From Methylotuvimicrobium sp. KM2 (GTDB lineage: Bacteria; Pseudomonadota; Gammaproteobacteria; Methylococcales; Methylomonadaceae): a stretch of 64,000 nucleotides of DNA. The stretch lies in assembly GCF_038051925.1 (NCBI RefSeq), contig NZ_CP150634.1, positions 186,001 to 250,000 of the forward strand. Reading direction: 5' to 3'. The position numbers and the translations under genes are program-made. Every line of letters begins with the position of its first letter. Position 1 is the first letter of the stretch. Positions 36,690 to 46,644 of this stretch are shown here, piece by piece. The notes under the pieces were generated by a model, which worked only from the letters and a program-made list of their open reading frames with translations, was not told the DNA's origin and ran no database searches.

Positions 36690-37015
36690 TCAGGCCTTTT
36701 TATTGGCCGCTAAAATTCCATAAACACTGGCCTCACCAATGTTAAGCTGCCGGGCAATCTGCGTTTTGGTTACGCCATTGGCCGCGAGTTCAACGACTTC
36801 CCGCTGCTTCTCCAACATGATTTCCCGTTCGAACTGAGCGACACCGCCAAGACATCGCCTTCTCGGGTAAACTCCAAGGCAGCTTCTAGCTGAGCCCGAA
36901 CGGGAACCGAGGAGACTTGCTCCTGAAAGATTTTTTGGCACTGTGCCGCTTCAAGCCCGGCAATTTGTTCAGTCGTCGACGTTCTGGCGTAACCGAATCG
37001 CGGTGTCGGTTCGCG
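36690..37015 (-). pseudogene. Serine resolvase/invertase relic
   Basis: One frame (37015 to about 36845) reads FGYARTSTTEQIAGLEA...CQKIFQEQVSS...LEAALEFTREGD, the N-terminal catalytic part with the active serine. The sequence then jumps into another frame with FEREIMLEKQREVVELAANG and TKTQIARQLNIGEASVYGIL, the C-terminal helix-turn-helix. The part in between (the KLDRLARS region) is deleted. It is therefore an internally deleted, frameshifted resolvase. Confidence 0.75.
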
Positions 37016-37094
37016 AACCTACTTCGGACTTCAATAGACTGAAGCTTATATGTAATCGGGTAGGCTTTTAAGCGGGTTTTTCTCCCCTTTTTTT

Positions 37095-40019
37095 CTAAGA
37101 AGCGAGTAGTTTGGCGCCCGCCAGGTCGATAAATGGCTCGGTATGGTTACAGGAAAATTCAGCGTTCTTGCGGAAATGCGAGCAGCCCCAAAATTGTCCG
37201 TATGGGCCTTTACGCAAGCTGAGCTTGCCGCCGCACTTAGGACAAATCGGCTCGACATGATCGCAGCGCTGGTTTTCGCAGATCCGAAACCGGCCTTCTT
37301 GGCGTAAACCGCCGCCGCATTCGGGGCAGGCCGGTTCGGTATGCGTGCATAGCGGATATTGGTTGCATCCGAAAAAGCTGCCATGCCGGCTATCTTTCGG
37401 CACTAGGTAACCGGTTTCGCATGCGCGGCAGGGAATATCGGCCACTTTCTCTTGAAAACCCTCGCCGGTAAATTCGTCAATGCGAATTTCATAGCGTTGA
37501 TCAATCAGTTCGCGGATAAAATCGGACGCCTTATCGGCATTGCTGACCAGATAGACATGATGCCGGGCGCGGGTCAGCGCGACATAAAACAAACGTCTTT
37601 CCTCGGCATGATCGAATGCTTCGGCTTTCGGCAGTAAGAGCTCCACTAACGGATGGGTCTTTTTTTCCGACGGAAAACCGTTTTTGCCTTTTTCCAACCC
37701 AAGTACGATCACATAATCGGCTTCCTTGCCTTTCGATGCGTGTACCGTCATGAATTGAATGGCAAGTTTGGGATACTGCCTCTTAAAGCTCGACAAATCC
37801 GGTTTTCTAAAATTGAACCGGGCTAAGATCAACACACTGGCATGCGCCGCGGTCTTGGCATTAATTGCCGATAATGCCGCATTCAGGCCGACCGGATCGA
37901 GCCGGGCTCGGATGAGCGAGACGGCCGCTTGTTCGATGACGGCATGGCTTTCGATTCGCTTGGCGATTTGCGTTGGGTTTTGCATGACAAAACGGGACGC
38001 CACCGCACCGATTTGATTATTGAAACGAAAGGTTTGATCCAGAATGCTCAAGGCCGTATCGCCGAAATGTTCCTCGAATTCCTGGGTGATCGTGACATCG
38101 CTGCCGGTAAAACGGTAAATCGATTGCCAGTCGTCGCCGACGCAAAACAGGCTGTGGTTCTGGTTATGAGTTAGCAAAGCCTTGATCAGTCGGGCGCGGC
38201 TGGCCGATATGTCTTGGAATTCATCGACCAGAATATGCGTGTACGGCGACCGGAAGCGTCCGGCTTCGACATAGTCGATCGCACGACCGATCATATCTTC
38301 GAAGTCAATCGTATCGGTGTCGCGCAAATACTGTTGATAGGCTTCGTAAATAGGCTCAAACAAAAAAGCCGCCGCGTGCATGCGTTCATGATCTTCATGT
38401 TGCTTAGTCAGCGCGACCAGGCTTTTGATATTCAAATAGGCGGCTTTAAACAGCGCCAGCATCTGAGCCAACAATTGACCCAGTTGCGAAATATGGCCGA
38501 ATTGATGCAATTGCTGAAGCAGTTCATTGTTGGGCAGCGGGTCGAAAACCACACCCGCTTGTTTCAGTTGCAGTTCCAGCGATTGCGTCAAAATACCTTG
38601 TTGCTTCTGATAGCTGTAGGTTTCGATCAGGGTGGTCCGATGTTTTCGATGCAAGGCCCGTTTCCATGCCATTGCCTCTAAATAGCTTTGCCGGTCGATA
38701 AACGGCGGCGTTTGCTGATGTTCGTTGATGGCGAAATGTTCGATATAAATACCGTAATCGGGCAAGTAAAAATTGGGCTGATAAACGCGATAATCCGGTC
38801 CCGAGGTGTTGATCCGATAATTCGCCTCATAGCGGTAAACAATGCGCTGCCGATAGAGAAAGTTGGCGATTTCGCATTCTTCGTAGCTTTTGACCAATTC
38901 GCCCTGTATCGTGCGGATGTCGTTTTCGAGAATGTAACGGTTATATTCGCCGAGACTTCTGAACTTGAAGGCGCTTCGATAGGGATGGCTGAAGTGCAAG
39001 AAATAAGTCACCAATCGAGACTTGTACTGATCGTCTTGCAGTAATCGTTGGATTTGTTCGTCGACAAACCGGGTGCGAAGATGCTCGTCCTCGGCCATTT
39101 TGTCGATGGTCGGCGCAACGCCTTCAACCTGGGCGATGATATGTTTGCCGAGGCTGTGAAAGGTTTTTACGGTCAGCGTATCGATGCGAAGTTTGGCTTG
39201 TATTCGCTGTTCCATTTCCTCGGCCGCTTTGCGGGCAAAGGCCAACATCAGGATTTGTTCCGGCTTTGCTAGTCCTGCGTTGATTAAATATCCGGCACGC
39301 CCGATCATTGTACTGGTTTTGCCGGTGCCTGCGCCGGCCAATATTAGATTGTGCTGTTCGTCGATCACGCAGGCGCGGCGCTGATTGGCTGTTAACGGAT
39401 TGCTCTCCACTCCGTCAAAAAAGGGTTTGAAGGTCTCGATTTGGCGTTCGACATAGGTTTCATTCAAACGCTCGACCGCATCATATCCATGGTTTAACAA
39501 AGGCCGTATGAATTGCAAGGCTTGTGCCGCATCAGGCGGCAAAAAACGTTGTATATTTTTACGCTGAATGCCTTTGACCAAGTCTCGATGCGTCTTCAGC
39601 CATTGCCGGACGGCAATTCGACGCACATAGCGATCTCCGGAAAACCATGAGCGCGCCTGTTGATAAGCGTTTTCTATTTCCGGAACCAGGCGTTGATAAA
39701 AATCGTGGAGATATTGGCGGTTGGCTTGCTGCAATTCGGTTTGCAAGCTTTTCGATCGTTTTTTAGCGATGCCGCCCATGCGCACGGTCTCGCTGTTCTC
39801 CAGATGAAATGCCAGTACATCCCAGAAGTAGCCTGTTTCCAAGACGATGCCGCTGCCGATCGCCAGATGAGCAATTCGGATATGTGTTTCGTCTTTATGC
39901 AAGATTATGCCATCTTCGGCTAAAGACAACTGGTCATGATTGGCATGCGAGGCGAATACTGAGGCCAAGCGGCCGATTCGGTAAAGGAATGATGTTTTCA
40001 ACGAAGTATTCAAGGACAA
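37095..40019 (-). CDS. UvrD/Rep superfamily helicase (helicase IV-like) with topoisomerase-type zinc ribbons
   Basis: 974 residues. The N-terminal 1-200 resembles helicase IV (HelD). Walker A AGAGTGKT at 228-235; later ILVDEFQDIS (Walker B), VGDDWQSIYRFTGS, FMTVHASKGKEADYVIV and VALTRARHHVYLV are superfamily-1A motifs. Between motifs lies an insert (about 385-490) with YQPNFYLPDYGIYIEHFAIN, similar to restriction-endonuclease-like inserts of such helicases. The C-terminus (about 860-974) has three Cys4 zinc ribbons as in topoisomerase I (CRACETGYLVPK, CPECGGG, CPKCGGKL). It should unwind DNA 3'-5'. The combination makes it larger than E. coli HelD (684 aa). Confidence 0.88.
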   Translation of the reverse strand: MSLNTSLKTSFLYRIGRLASVFASHANHDQLSLAEDGIILHKDETHIRIAHLAIGSGIVLETGYFWDVLAFHLENSETVRMGGIAKKRSKSLQTELQQANRQYLHDFYQRLVPEIENAYQQARSWFSGDRYVRRIAVRQWLKTHRDLVKGIQRKNIQRFLPPDAAQALQFIRPLLNHGYDAVERLNETYVERQIETFKPFFDGVESNPLTANQRRACVIDEQHNLILAGAGTGKTSTMIGRAGYLINAGLAKPEQILMLAFARKAAEEMEQRIQAKLRIDTLTVKTFHSLGKHIIAQVEGVAPTIDKMAEDEHLRTRFVDEQIQRLLQDDQYKSRLVTYFLHFSHPYRSAFKFRSLGEYNRYILENDIRTIQGELVKSYEECEIANFLYRQRIVYRYEANYRINTSGPDYRVYQPNFYLPDYGIYIEHFAINEHQQTPPFIDRQSYLEAMAWKRALHRKHRTTLIETYSYQKQQGILTQSLELQLKQAGVVFDPLPNNELLQQLHQFGHISQLGQLLAQMLALFKAAYLNIKSLVALTKQHEDHERMHAAAFLFEPIYEAYQQYLRDTDTIDFEDMIGRAIDYVEAGRFRSPYTHILVDEFQDISASRARLIKALLTHNQNHSLFCVGDDWQSIYRFTGSDVTITQEFEEHFGDTALSILDQTFRFNNQIGAVASRFVMQNPTQIAKRIESHAVIEQAAVSLIRARLDPVGLNAALSAINAKTAAHASVLILARFNFRKPDLSSFKRQYPKLAIQFMTVHASKGKEADYVIVLGLEKGKNGFPSEKKTHPLVELLLPKAEAFDHAEERRLFYVALTRARHHVYLVSNADKASDFIRELIDQRYEIRIDEFTGEGFQEKVADIPCRACETGYLVPKDSRHGSFFGCNQYPLCTHTEPACPECGGGLRQEGRFRICENQRCDHVEPICPKCGGKLSLRKGPYGQFWGCSHFRKNAEFSCNHTEPFIDLAGAKLLAS

Positions 40020-40043
40020 TCCTTTGCCTGTGCCTTCGTGCTC

Positions 40044-40286
40044 TTATGCGACGATATGCAAGGCAATATAAGGCACGAGATTAAACAGAATGATGCCGAT
40101 TTTGTAAAGCGCCATGCCTGCGTAATGTATGGCGTCGAATTGTTCGACCGACAAGCGAAACCAACGCCCGTGCAATCGATACATCCATTCGTGAGCGGAG
40201 ATAAAGAGCAGTCCCCACAAAAGCAGCACGCTGAAGTTGATTACTGAGCACCATAAAAGGATGTCTCGTATCAGTTCAATGTTCAT
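40044..40286 (-). CDS. DUF6868-like small membrane protein
   Basis: 80 residues with two membrane helices (about 5-29 and 53-78) linked by HEWMYRLHGRWFRLSVEQFD. Proteins of this exact layout are grouped as DUF6868. Function unknown. It sits 24 bp upstream of the helicase on the same strand. Confidence 0.65.
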   Translation of the reverse strand: MNIELIRDILLWCSVINFSVLLLWGLLFISAHEWMYRLHGRWFRLSVEQFDAIHYAGMALYKIGIILFNLVPYIALHIVA

Positions 40287-40438
40287 GGGCGAGTCTCCTG
40301 TGATGGTTAAGGGGAAATAATAACAACTCGATAACTCTTTTTGCCGACATTCTTGCCAATCACCAAGCTATTTTTAGACTTTTTCGAACTCAGTAATAAT
40401 CGAATAAAGCATGAGCGTGCCCGAATCTTGAGATGAAA

Positions 40439-40951
40439 TTAAAGTTCCATAACGAGCATCGGAATACCGTAACTGGCAATAAAGTAGGAAATCGCTGAAA
40501 TAACGCTTGGCGTTGCAGTGTACAGAAAGACTTGCCGGAAAATATAACTGATAACTGAAATATACCAAATGACTAAAAATACGCCGATCCCTATTGATAT
40601 TTCTTCTTGATATTCAACATGTTTCATTACCATAACAACATCCAGCACTTCAGCGGCAATCGCCAAGGTGATGATAAAGTTTTCGCAGACAAAGATGGCA
40701 GTGAATACTTGTTTAAAATATTGCCATTTCTTCATCGTCAGCAAAAAAACAGTAATAAATGAAAAAGCCATTATGGTCCTCATCAATACTTCCAAAGTAC
40801 CGCTGACAGGATCGGAAATAAGCCCCTCGACGATCATGCCGGAAACAAGATAGAACCCCAAATTCTTCGCTACAAACGATGGTCCGGGAATTAAATTTAT
40901 AGGATTATTTCGGAACAAACAAAGCCAAAGATAATTGAGTAATAAGTTCAT
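40439..40951 (-). CDS. Hypothetical multi-pass membrane protein
   Basis: 170 residues from ATG 40951 (an upstream TTG-type extension to 40990 is less likely). Five hydrophobic segments, a Pro-containing loop LIPGPSFVAKNLGFYLVSG, layout reminiscent of Yip1-type proteins, but no firm assignment. AT-richer than neighbours. Confidence 0.55.
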   Translation of the reverse strand: MNLLLNYLWLCLFRNNPINLIPGPSFVAKNLGFYLVSGMIVEGLISDPVSGTLEVLMRTIMAFSFITVFLLTMKKWQYFKQVFTAIFVCENFIITLAIAAEVLDVVMVMKHVEYQEEISIGIGVFLVIWYISVISYIFRQVFLYTATPSVISAISYFIASYGIPMLVMEL

Positions 40952-41172
40952 CGAGAGTTTATTGAGGTTAAAAAAAATAGGGCAGGCCAACTAAAAATAA
41001 CCGATTTTTTTGTTTTTGACTTTCTGCTTTTGCTATTTGGTTAATTAAAGAAAGATCAAAAAGGCTCATTTTCCCACGGATTACAGTAAATGTAAGTATT
41101 CAATCCTCCTCTTTTTCATAGAGGGGAATGAATGCTTAGGATTTGGGCATAAATAACGCCCCTATTTTTGGA

Positions 41173-41555
41173 GGGTTCGGTAACTCGATTGGCAGGTGTC
41201 GGCGGCAGGGCAGATTTTTGCTCCTGCAAAATCTGCATTCACGCCATCCATGGCGTTTGCAGATTTTTGCTCCTCGGCAACTGCTGAGTTACAGGGATGT
41301 AATGAATGCAGAAAATGCAGGAGCATTTTTCTGCCCTGCATCGCCAAAGCGCCTATTGTTGGTGCTCTAATACACGCCATCCATGGCGTAATGCAAAATC
41401 TGCATTCATGCCATCTTTGGAAATTAGGCACAGCCTTCAAGTCAAGGATGTATTCACCCAGTACCTAAATAAGCCATGGTAGTGAATCATTGCCAATGAC
41501 CTATAGAATTTAGGTGTTGTGTTCATGGCGTCTTGCCAGGCGAGTTGCCGAACCC
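41173..41555. repeat. Composite MITE family 2 copy (383 bp)
   Basis: Ends GGGTTCGGTAACTCGATTGG and CCAGGCGAGTTGCCGAACCC are imperfect inverted repeats matching the element at 19957-20123. Inside are repeated words (CAGATTTTTGCTCCT twice; CGCCATCCATGGCGT twice) and the inner CACCTAAAT hairpin. The interval 40952-41691 holds no gene. Confidence 0.65.
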
Positions 41556-41691
41556 CGACAAAGGTCATCACTCCAGGAAGTTATTTTTCGCGAAACCCTT
41601 ACTTCCTTTCAGAAAACCGAAAATGTGGCCGCGCGAAGGATGTGATAAGTTATGAGCGCCAAAGGGTATTTTTTAACGATGCGACTTGAGT

Positions 41692-42498
41692 ATGGTCATT
41701 AAACGAATGCTTTCGATATTGTTACCTTATTTGTTGTTTCTTCTAGCTTTATTTATATGGCAACGAAACCTGATTTATTTTCCCGGGAAGCAGACATTAG
41801 CAAGGCAGCAAGAGCTGGCTGAACGTCTAAATCTGGAACTTTGGCCGGCAAAGGAAAGTTATCTTGGCTTGATGTCAAAATCGACCATGAGAAGCAGTAA
41901 AGGAACGGTTATCGTTTTTCACGGTAATGCGGGAAGCGCGATCAATCGAGTTTATTACTTCAATGCATTGGAAAGGTTGGGGTACCGGGTTATTGTTGCG
42001 GAATATCCGGGTTACGGCGCAAGATCGGATTCACCATCGGAATCGGTATTGATCAGTGACGGCATTGCCATCGCAACAAAAGCGAGGGAAGATTTCGGCG
42101 AGCCAATTTTTCTTTGGGGCGAGTCGCTGGGCAGCGGTGTTGTCGGGGGAATCGTGCATTCCAGACAAGTCCCGATTAAAGGCATTGTACTGATGACGCC
42201 TTTCGATAGCATGGCTAACGTTGCGCAACACCATTATTGGTTGTTTCTGGCTAAATGGCTGATTCGCGACCGCTTCGATAATCTCAAGTTCTTGAATGAC
42301 TATAGCGGCAATACGGCCATGGTGATTGCTGAAGACGACCAAATCATTCCGAATCGCTATAGCTTGAATTTATATGACTCGCTTCAATGTCATAAAAGGC
42401 TGTGGTTGTTTAAAAATGCAGATCACAACAGCTTGCCGCTGGCTTCGGAACTGCCATGGTGGCAGGAAGTGATGCACTTTATCGACGAACAAAATTAA
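41692..42498 (+). CDS. Alpha/beta hydrolase (BEM46/ABHD13-like), membrane-anchored
   Basis: 268 residues from ATG 41692 (TTG 41686 also in frame). An N-terminal membrane helix (about 6-24) precedes the fold: oxyanion FHGNAGSA (about 72), nucleophile elbow GESLGSG with S145, later AEDDQIIP with the acid and NADHNSLP with the His. All triad parts are present. BEM46-like enzymes are probably esterases/lipases; substrate unknown. The downstream repeat 42501-42677 starts right after the stop. Confidence 0.85.
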   Translation: MVIKRMLSILLPYLLFLLALFIWQRNLIYFPGKQTLARQQELAERLNLELWPAKESYLGLMSKSTMRSSKGTVIVFHGNAGSAINRVYYFNALERLGYRVIVAEYPGYGARSDSPSESVLISDGIAIATKAREDFGEPIFLWGESLGSGVVGGIVHSRQVPIKGIVLMTPFDSMANVAQHHYWLFLAKWLIRDRFDNLKFLNDYSGNTAMVIAEDDQIIPNRYSLNLYDSLQCHKRLWLFKNADHNSLPLASELPWWQEVMHFIDEQN

Positions 42499-42500
42499 TC

Positions 42501-42677
42501 CTAAATTCGGCAGTACAACCATGAAGTACATGAAGTTCATAAAGTATTTCAGGAGATTACCTAAACATTCTCGCTAACCTTTTGGGTGAACGAAAGATCT
42601 ATACAAACTCATAAGAAGTTATTGAATTAACTTCCTATTCTTCATGATCTTCATGGTGAAATGCTTTTTCTAGGTTA
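42501..42677 (+). repeat. Dispersed repeat family 3, copy 1
   Basis: Matches 58253-58506 in inverse orientation: CTAAATTCGGCAGT...CATGAAGT at one end, AACCTAGAAAAAGCATT (inverse) at the other. This copy lacks about 75 bp of the centre. Its right end supplies the stop codon of the retropepsin gene. Confidence 0.7.
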
Positions 42678-43391
42678 ATAGGGTTTTAAAATGATTTGAT
42701 TGCTCGCATCGTCGAACGTCATTTGGAAGCGTCCTAAAAAGCTCATACCCAGCAAGCCGCTCGATTGTAATTTATCGTCTGCAATGAAACTCACATCTAC
42801 GTTATCGGCTTGAGCTTTGCCGATAACGACCGATTTAAGCTTGCCTTGCATAATTTCGACTCTGCCGTTCGCAGTTTCGCTGTATCCGGGTTGTAAGTTT
42901 CTGTCGGTAAAACCTAATGCGGATTGAAGCGAGGCGGGTAACACTAGAGTGGTTGCGCCGGTATCGATCAGCATATTGGCTTTCAGTTTAGTGCCGTAAG
43001 GTCCTGATAATTCGGCCTTTACCAAATGATGCGAACCGCTACGGGTGGTTTTTATGGCATAACTGGCGTCGGTCTTAGGCTTTTCAACAACTGCGGGAGG
43101 CGGCGTGTTGTCATAGCGCTTGATGCTGGTGATAATGACTTTTTCTATATCTCCTTGCTTGTTGGATAATTGAACAAAGTTATAATCACTTAGCAATCGT
43201 TTTAATTGTTGATCCGGTGTGCCGCTAAGACGAAGGGGAGGACCGTCTTGGACTAAGTGTAAATTCTTGATTGATATGCCCTGCGCATGAATGAGATGTT
43301 CGAGTTGGGTTTTAAGGCTATCGGCTTGTGCGATGCCGATCGTTAACATCAACGCTAACAGGGTGGCAATGATCGAGTTTTTTCCGGACAT
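42675..43391 (-). CDS. Retropepsin-like aspartic protease (TIGR02281-type)
   Basis: 238 residues with a signal peptide (about 1-23, ending IAQA). The catalytic motif LIDTGATTLVLP has D143-T-G, followed by GLLGMSFLGRF, the second conserved block of retropepsin-like bacterial proteases. Such single-domain proteins act as dimers in the periplasm. The N-terminal part (25-110) is a separate, unassigned domain. Stop TAA overlaps a dispersed repeat end. Confidence 0.82.
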   Translation of the reverse strand: MSGKNSIIATLLALMLTIGIAQADSLKTQLEHLIHAQGISIKNLHLVQDGPPLRLSGTPDQQLKRLLSDYNFVQLSNKQGDIEKVIITSIKRYDNTPPPAVVEKPKTDASYAIKTTRSGSHHLVKAELSGPYGTKLKANMLIDTGATTLVLPASLQSALGFTDRNLQPGYSETANGRVEIMQGKLKSVVIGKAQADNVDVSFIADDKLQSSGLLGMSFLGRFQMTFDDASNQIILKPY

Positions 43392-43609
43392 AGAGTGCCG
43401 CCAGTAAGGTGCTTAAAAAAGTTTGAGCCTAAAAGCCGCGTCCGGGTTTCACAAATAACCAATTTTAATAAGACAAGTGTTGACAGGCGCGGCAAAACAA
43501 CGTTGGATTGTAAGGGTTCGTCTCAAAAAAATCATTAAGTCGCTTTTTATGCCCTATCAAAAAGCGTCGATGTCATAAACCATTAATAACTAAAATAAGG
43601 CAAACATCG

Positions 43610-45778
43610 ATGAATACAGGACAGTTAATTACTTATTTCACCCCGGTTTTCGGGTTATTAGCGCTATTTTTTATTATTAAACGTTCGGCATGGGTTAATA
43701 AACAGGATGCCGGTAATGAACGAATGACACGGATCGCAGGCTTCATCGAAGATGGCGCCATGGCCTTTCTCAAGGCGGAATACCGGGTTTTATCTATTTT
43801 TGTCGTTCTAGTCGCTATTTTGTTGGGCTGGATGGGCTCTTTGTCTGACGATTCATCTTGGATGATTGCATTGTCATTCATATTAGGCGCGTTTTGTTCC
43901 GGATTTGCCGGTTTTTTAGGCATGCGTATTGCCACCAAAGCTAATGTCAGAACGACGCACGCGGCCAGAACGAATATCGGTAGCGCATTGCGGGTGGCCT
44001 TTGCCGGCGGTTCGGTGATGGGCATGTGCGTTGTCGGCCTCGGCGTGTTGGGGCTCAGTTTGTTGCTAATCGTGTTTTCTTCGTTGGGATGGGAAATGGG
44101 CCGCATTGTCACGGTGATTACCGGCTTTTCGTTCGGTGCGTCTTCGATTGCTTTGTTTGCCAGGGTCGGCGGTGGCATATACACCAAAGCGGCCGATGTC
44201 GGCGCGGACTTGGTCGGAAAGGTCGAGGCCGGCATTCCCGAGGATCATCCGCTGAATCCTGCGACGATCGCCGATAATGTCGGCGATAATGTCGGCGATG
44301 TTGCCGGAATGGGTGCCGATCTTTTCGAATCCTATGTCGGCTCGATTATCGGCACCATGGTGCTGGGCGCGGTATTGATCGGAACAGCCGGATTCGAGGC
44401 AGATAACGAATTCGGCGGATTAAATGCCGTTTTGTTGCCTTTGGTGCTAGCTGCTGTGGGTATCGTGACATCGATCATCGGGACATGGTTCGTGCGCATC
44501 AAAGAGGGCGGCAATCCGCAAAAAGCATTGAATCGCGGCGAACTGGTCTCGGCAGTATTCATGCTTTTGGCAACCTATGGCATCACTCAATGGATGTTGC
44601 CGGAATCCTGGCAAACCGGCTCGGGTGTTTTCACGTCGATGGGCGTGTTCATCGCGATTATTATCGGCTTGGCCTCAGGGTTGGCGATAGGCGCGATTAC
44701 CGAATTTTATACCGGAACCGGAACTCGTCCGGTAAAAGGCATCGTCGAGCAATCGCTGACCGGGTCCGCAACCAATATTATTGCCGGGGTCGGAGTCGGC
44801 ATGCAGTCGACCGCAGTGCCGATTATTATTATTGCCGCCGCTATTATAGGTGCTTATGAATTCGCCGGTTTATATGGCATCGCAATCGCGGCGGTGGGGA
44901 TGTTGTCCAATACCGGTATTCAATTGGCAGTCGATGCTTATGGGCCCATCTCCGATAATGCCGGCGGTATCGCCGAAATGGCGGCCTTACCGAAAGACGT
45001 GCGGGAACGGACCGATAAGCTTGACGCCGTCGGTAATACCACCGCTGCAATCGGGAAGGGGTTTGCGATCGGTTCGGCCGCACTGACCGCGCTCGCATTG
45101 TTTGCCGCCTTCATGACCACAGCCAACATTTCCAGTATCGATATTTCCAAGCCGTATGTGATGGGCGGTTTATTTTTGGGCGGCATGCTGCCGTTTCTAT
45201 TTTCATCGCTGGCGATGGCGGCTGTCGGAAGGGCTGCAATGGATATGATTCAAGAAGTGAGGCGACAATTTGCTTCTATCCCCGAGTTGAAGGCGGCGCT
45301 CGAAGTCATGCGTCACAACGAAGGGAAGGAATTGGATCAATGGAGCGAGGCCGATCAACTGGTTTTCAATAATGCGGACGGCAAAGCGGAATACAGTCAA
45401 TGCGTCGCAATTTCAACACGGGCTTCACTCCGGGAAATGGTGTTTCCCGGGGTGCTGGCCGTCGTTTCTCCTGTTGCGGTCGGTTTTGGCGGTGGCGCTG
45501 AAATGTTAGGCGGTTTACTGGCCGGCGTTACGGTAAGCGGGGTGTTGATGGCGATTTTTCAATCCAATGCCGGCGGTGCTTGGGACAATGCCAAGAAAAT
45601 GATCGAAGCCGGTGTGGAAATTCAAGGGCGTACCCATCATAAAGGTTCGGAGGCTCATAAAGCGGCGGTAGTCGGCGACACGGTCGGCGACCCGTTCAAA
45701 GATACTTCGGGGCCTTCGCTGAATATCCTGTTGAAATTAATGTCCGTGGTGGCATTGGTGATTGCGTCGATGTTGTGA
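43610..45778 (+). CDS. hppA: K+-dependent membrane-bound pyrophosphatase (H+ or Na+ pump)
   Basis: 722 residues, 15-16 helices. Pyrophosphate-binding motifs: [50 protein letters not shown], and the C-terminal [20 protein letters not shown]. At the K+ switch the protein has NTTAAIGKG, i.e. A479 and G482, the pair found in K+-dependent enzymes (K and A/T in independent ones). Such enzymes pump H+ or Na+; the sequence alone does not let me decide. The ATG has AAGG about 10 bp upstream. In methanotrophs it conserves energy from pyrophosphate of biosynthesis and of PPi-dependent glycolysis. Confidence 0.95.
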   Translation: MNTGQLITYFTPVFGLLALFFIIKRSAWVNKQDAGNERMTRIAGFIEDGAMAFLKAEYRVLSIFVVLVAILLGWMGSLSDDSSWMIALSFILGAFCSGFAGFLGMRIATKANVRTTHAARTNIGSALRVAFAGGSVMGMCVVGLGVLGLSLLLIVFSSLGWEMGRIVTVITGFSFGASSIALFARVGGGIYTKAADVGADLVGKVEAGIPEDHPLNPATIADNVGDNVGDVAGMGADLFESYVGSIIGTMVLGAVLIGTAGFEADNEFGGLNAVLLPLVLAAVGIVTSIIGTWFVRIKEGGNPQKALNRGELVSAVFMLLATYGITQWMLPESWQTGSGVFTSMGVFIAIIIGLASGLAIGAITEFYTGTGTRPVKGIVEQSLTGSATNIIAGVGVGMQSTAVPIIIIAAAIIGAYEFAGLYGIAIAAVGMLSNTGIQLAVDAYGPISDNAGGIAEMAALPKDVRERTDKLDAVGNTTAAIGKGFAIGSAALTALALFAAFMTTANISSIDISKPYVMGGLFLGGMLPFLFSSLAMAAVGRAAMDMIQEVRRQFASIPELKAALEVMRHNEGKELDQWSEADQLVFNNADGKAEYSQCVAISTRASLREMVFPGVLAVVSPVAVGFGGGAEMLGGLLAGVTVSGVLMAIFQSNAGGAWDNAKKMIEAGVEIQGRTHHKGSEAHKAAVVGDTVGDPFKDTSGPSLNILLKLMSVVALVIASML

Positions 45779-45884
45779 TGGGCCTAAGACGATTTCGGGC
45801 AAAAAATACAGGTCTACATGTTTTGTTGATGTCATAAAGACCGTTCGAGCCTCAATAGATTATGCTGTTACCCAAGCTTCAGCT

Positions 45885-46180
45885 CTCGCCGTTATACACA
45901 AGTATCGGTAAACTTCCTAAACAGAGGTCATCGTATACCTGGAAACGGTGCTGTTTGATAAATCTTGGGGTATTGAACATCAGTGGCTTCGAAATCGCGA
46001 CGAAGGCGTCGCTCCCACATGGGGCCGGATGCTCTGTGGGAGCGATCCCCAGATCATCCCTCACCTAACGCTAGGTGAGGGAAAGTCGGGAACGTTGGGT
46101 GACAAAAAATGGTATCGAGGCCTCATTGGCTAAGATTGCAAAACGGTAATTTTTGACTGATGTATAACGATGAGAGCTCT
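45885..46180 (+). repeat. Dispersed repeat, copy 2 (see 347-748)
   Basis: Outer parts align with 347-748 in the same direction, but the block between has its palindrome (46058-46081) after, not before, the GCTCCCAC hairpin. It lacks the REP block. Interval 45779-46644 has no gene; between 46180 and 46430 short palindromes (AAGCTCTAGCTTCC) occur. Confidence 0.7.
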
Positions 46181-46430
46181 AGCTTGGGTAATCTGTTCAG
46201 GAAGCTCTAGCTTCCCGATAATCAAGGAAGATAGAAGGAGTAAGTCGGGGTTGATTTAGAATGTGCGGAGGTTGTGTCGGTCTCAGGATGCTGGAGCTTC
46301 CGGAGGGGCTTTCCCAAGCTGGTGCCTTGGGAAATAGCGTGAAAATATTCCGTTCTAAGTATCTTGTTGATACCGTAAACGACCGTTCAGCTTACAACAG
46401 ATCTTAGGCGAACGGTCTTTTATACCTATC

Positions 46431-46621
46431 GGAGATCAAAATTCGGCACCGGGGTGCCTGTCAAAGGACGCCGTGACCCCAGCACCTAAATTCCATAGGT
46501 CTTTGGCAATGATTCAAAATCATGGCTTATTTAGGTGCTGGGTGAATACGTCCATGTAGGCTTTGCCTGGCAACCCGGTGCCTTCTTAGGCACTGCCGAA
46601 ATTTAAAGTGCGAAAGGTATA
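46431..46621. repeat. MITE family 1, composite copy (191 bp)
   Basis: Ends TATACCTATCGGAGATC and GTGCGAAAGGTATA on TA dinucleotides. The centre carries the CAGCACCTAAATT hairpin element also found in MITE family 2, so it is an element inside an element. Confidence 0.7.
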
Positions 46622-46644
46622 CCAGGCTCAAGTGCCTTTTAGAG

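Noticed and set aside
41173-41555. Repeated words suggesting a CRISPR-like array
   Set aside because: Only two copies of each word, unequal spacing and inverted arrangement inside a MITE; no cas genes in the window.
45862-46133. Small frames inside the dispersed repeat
   Set aside because: They run through palindromes and hairpins, differ between the repeat copies and have no ribosome sites.
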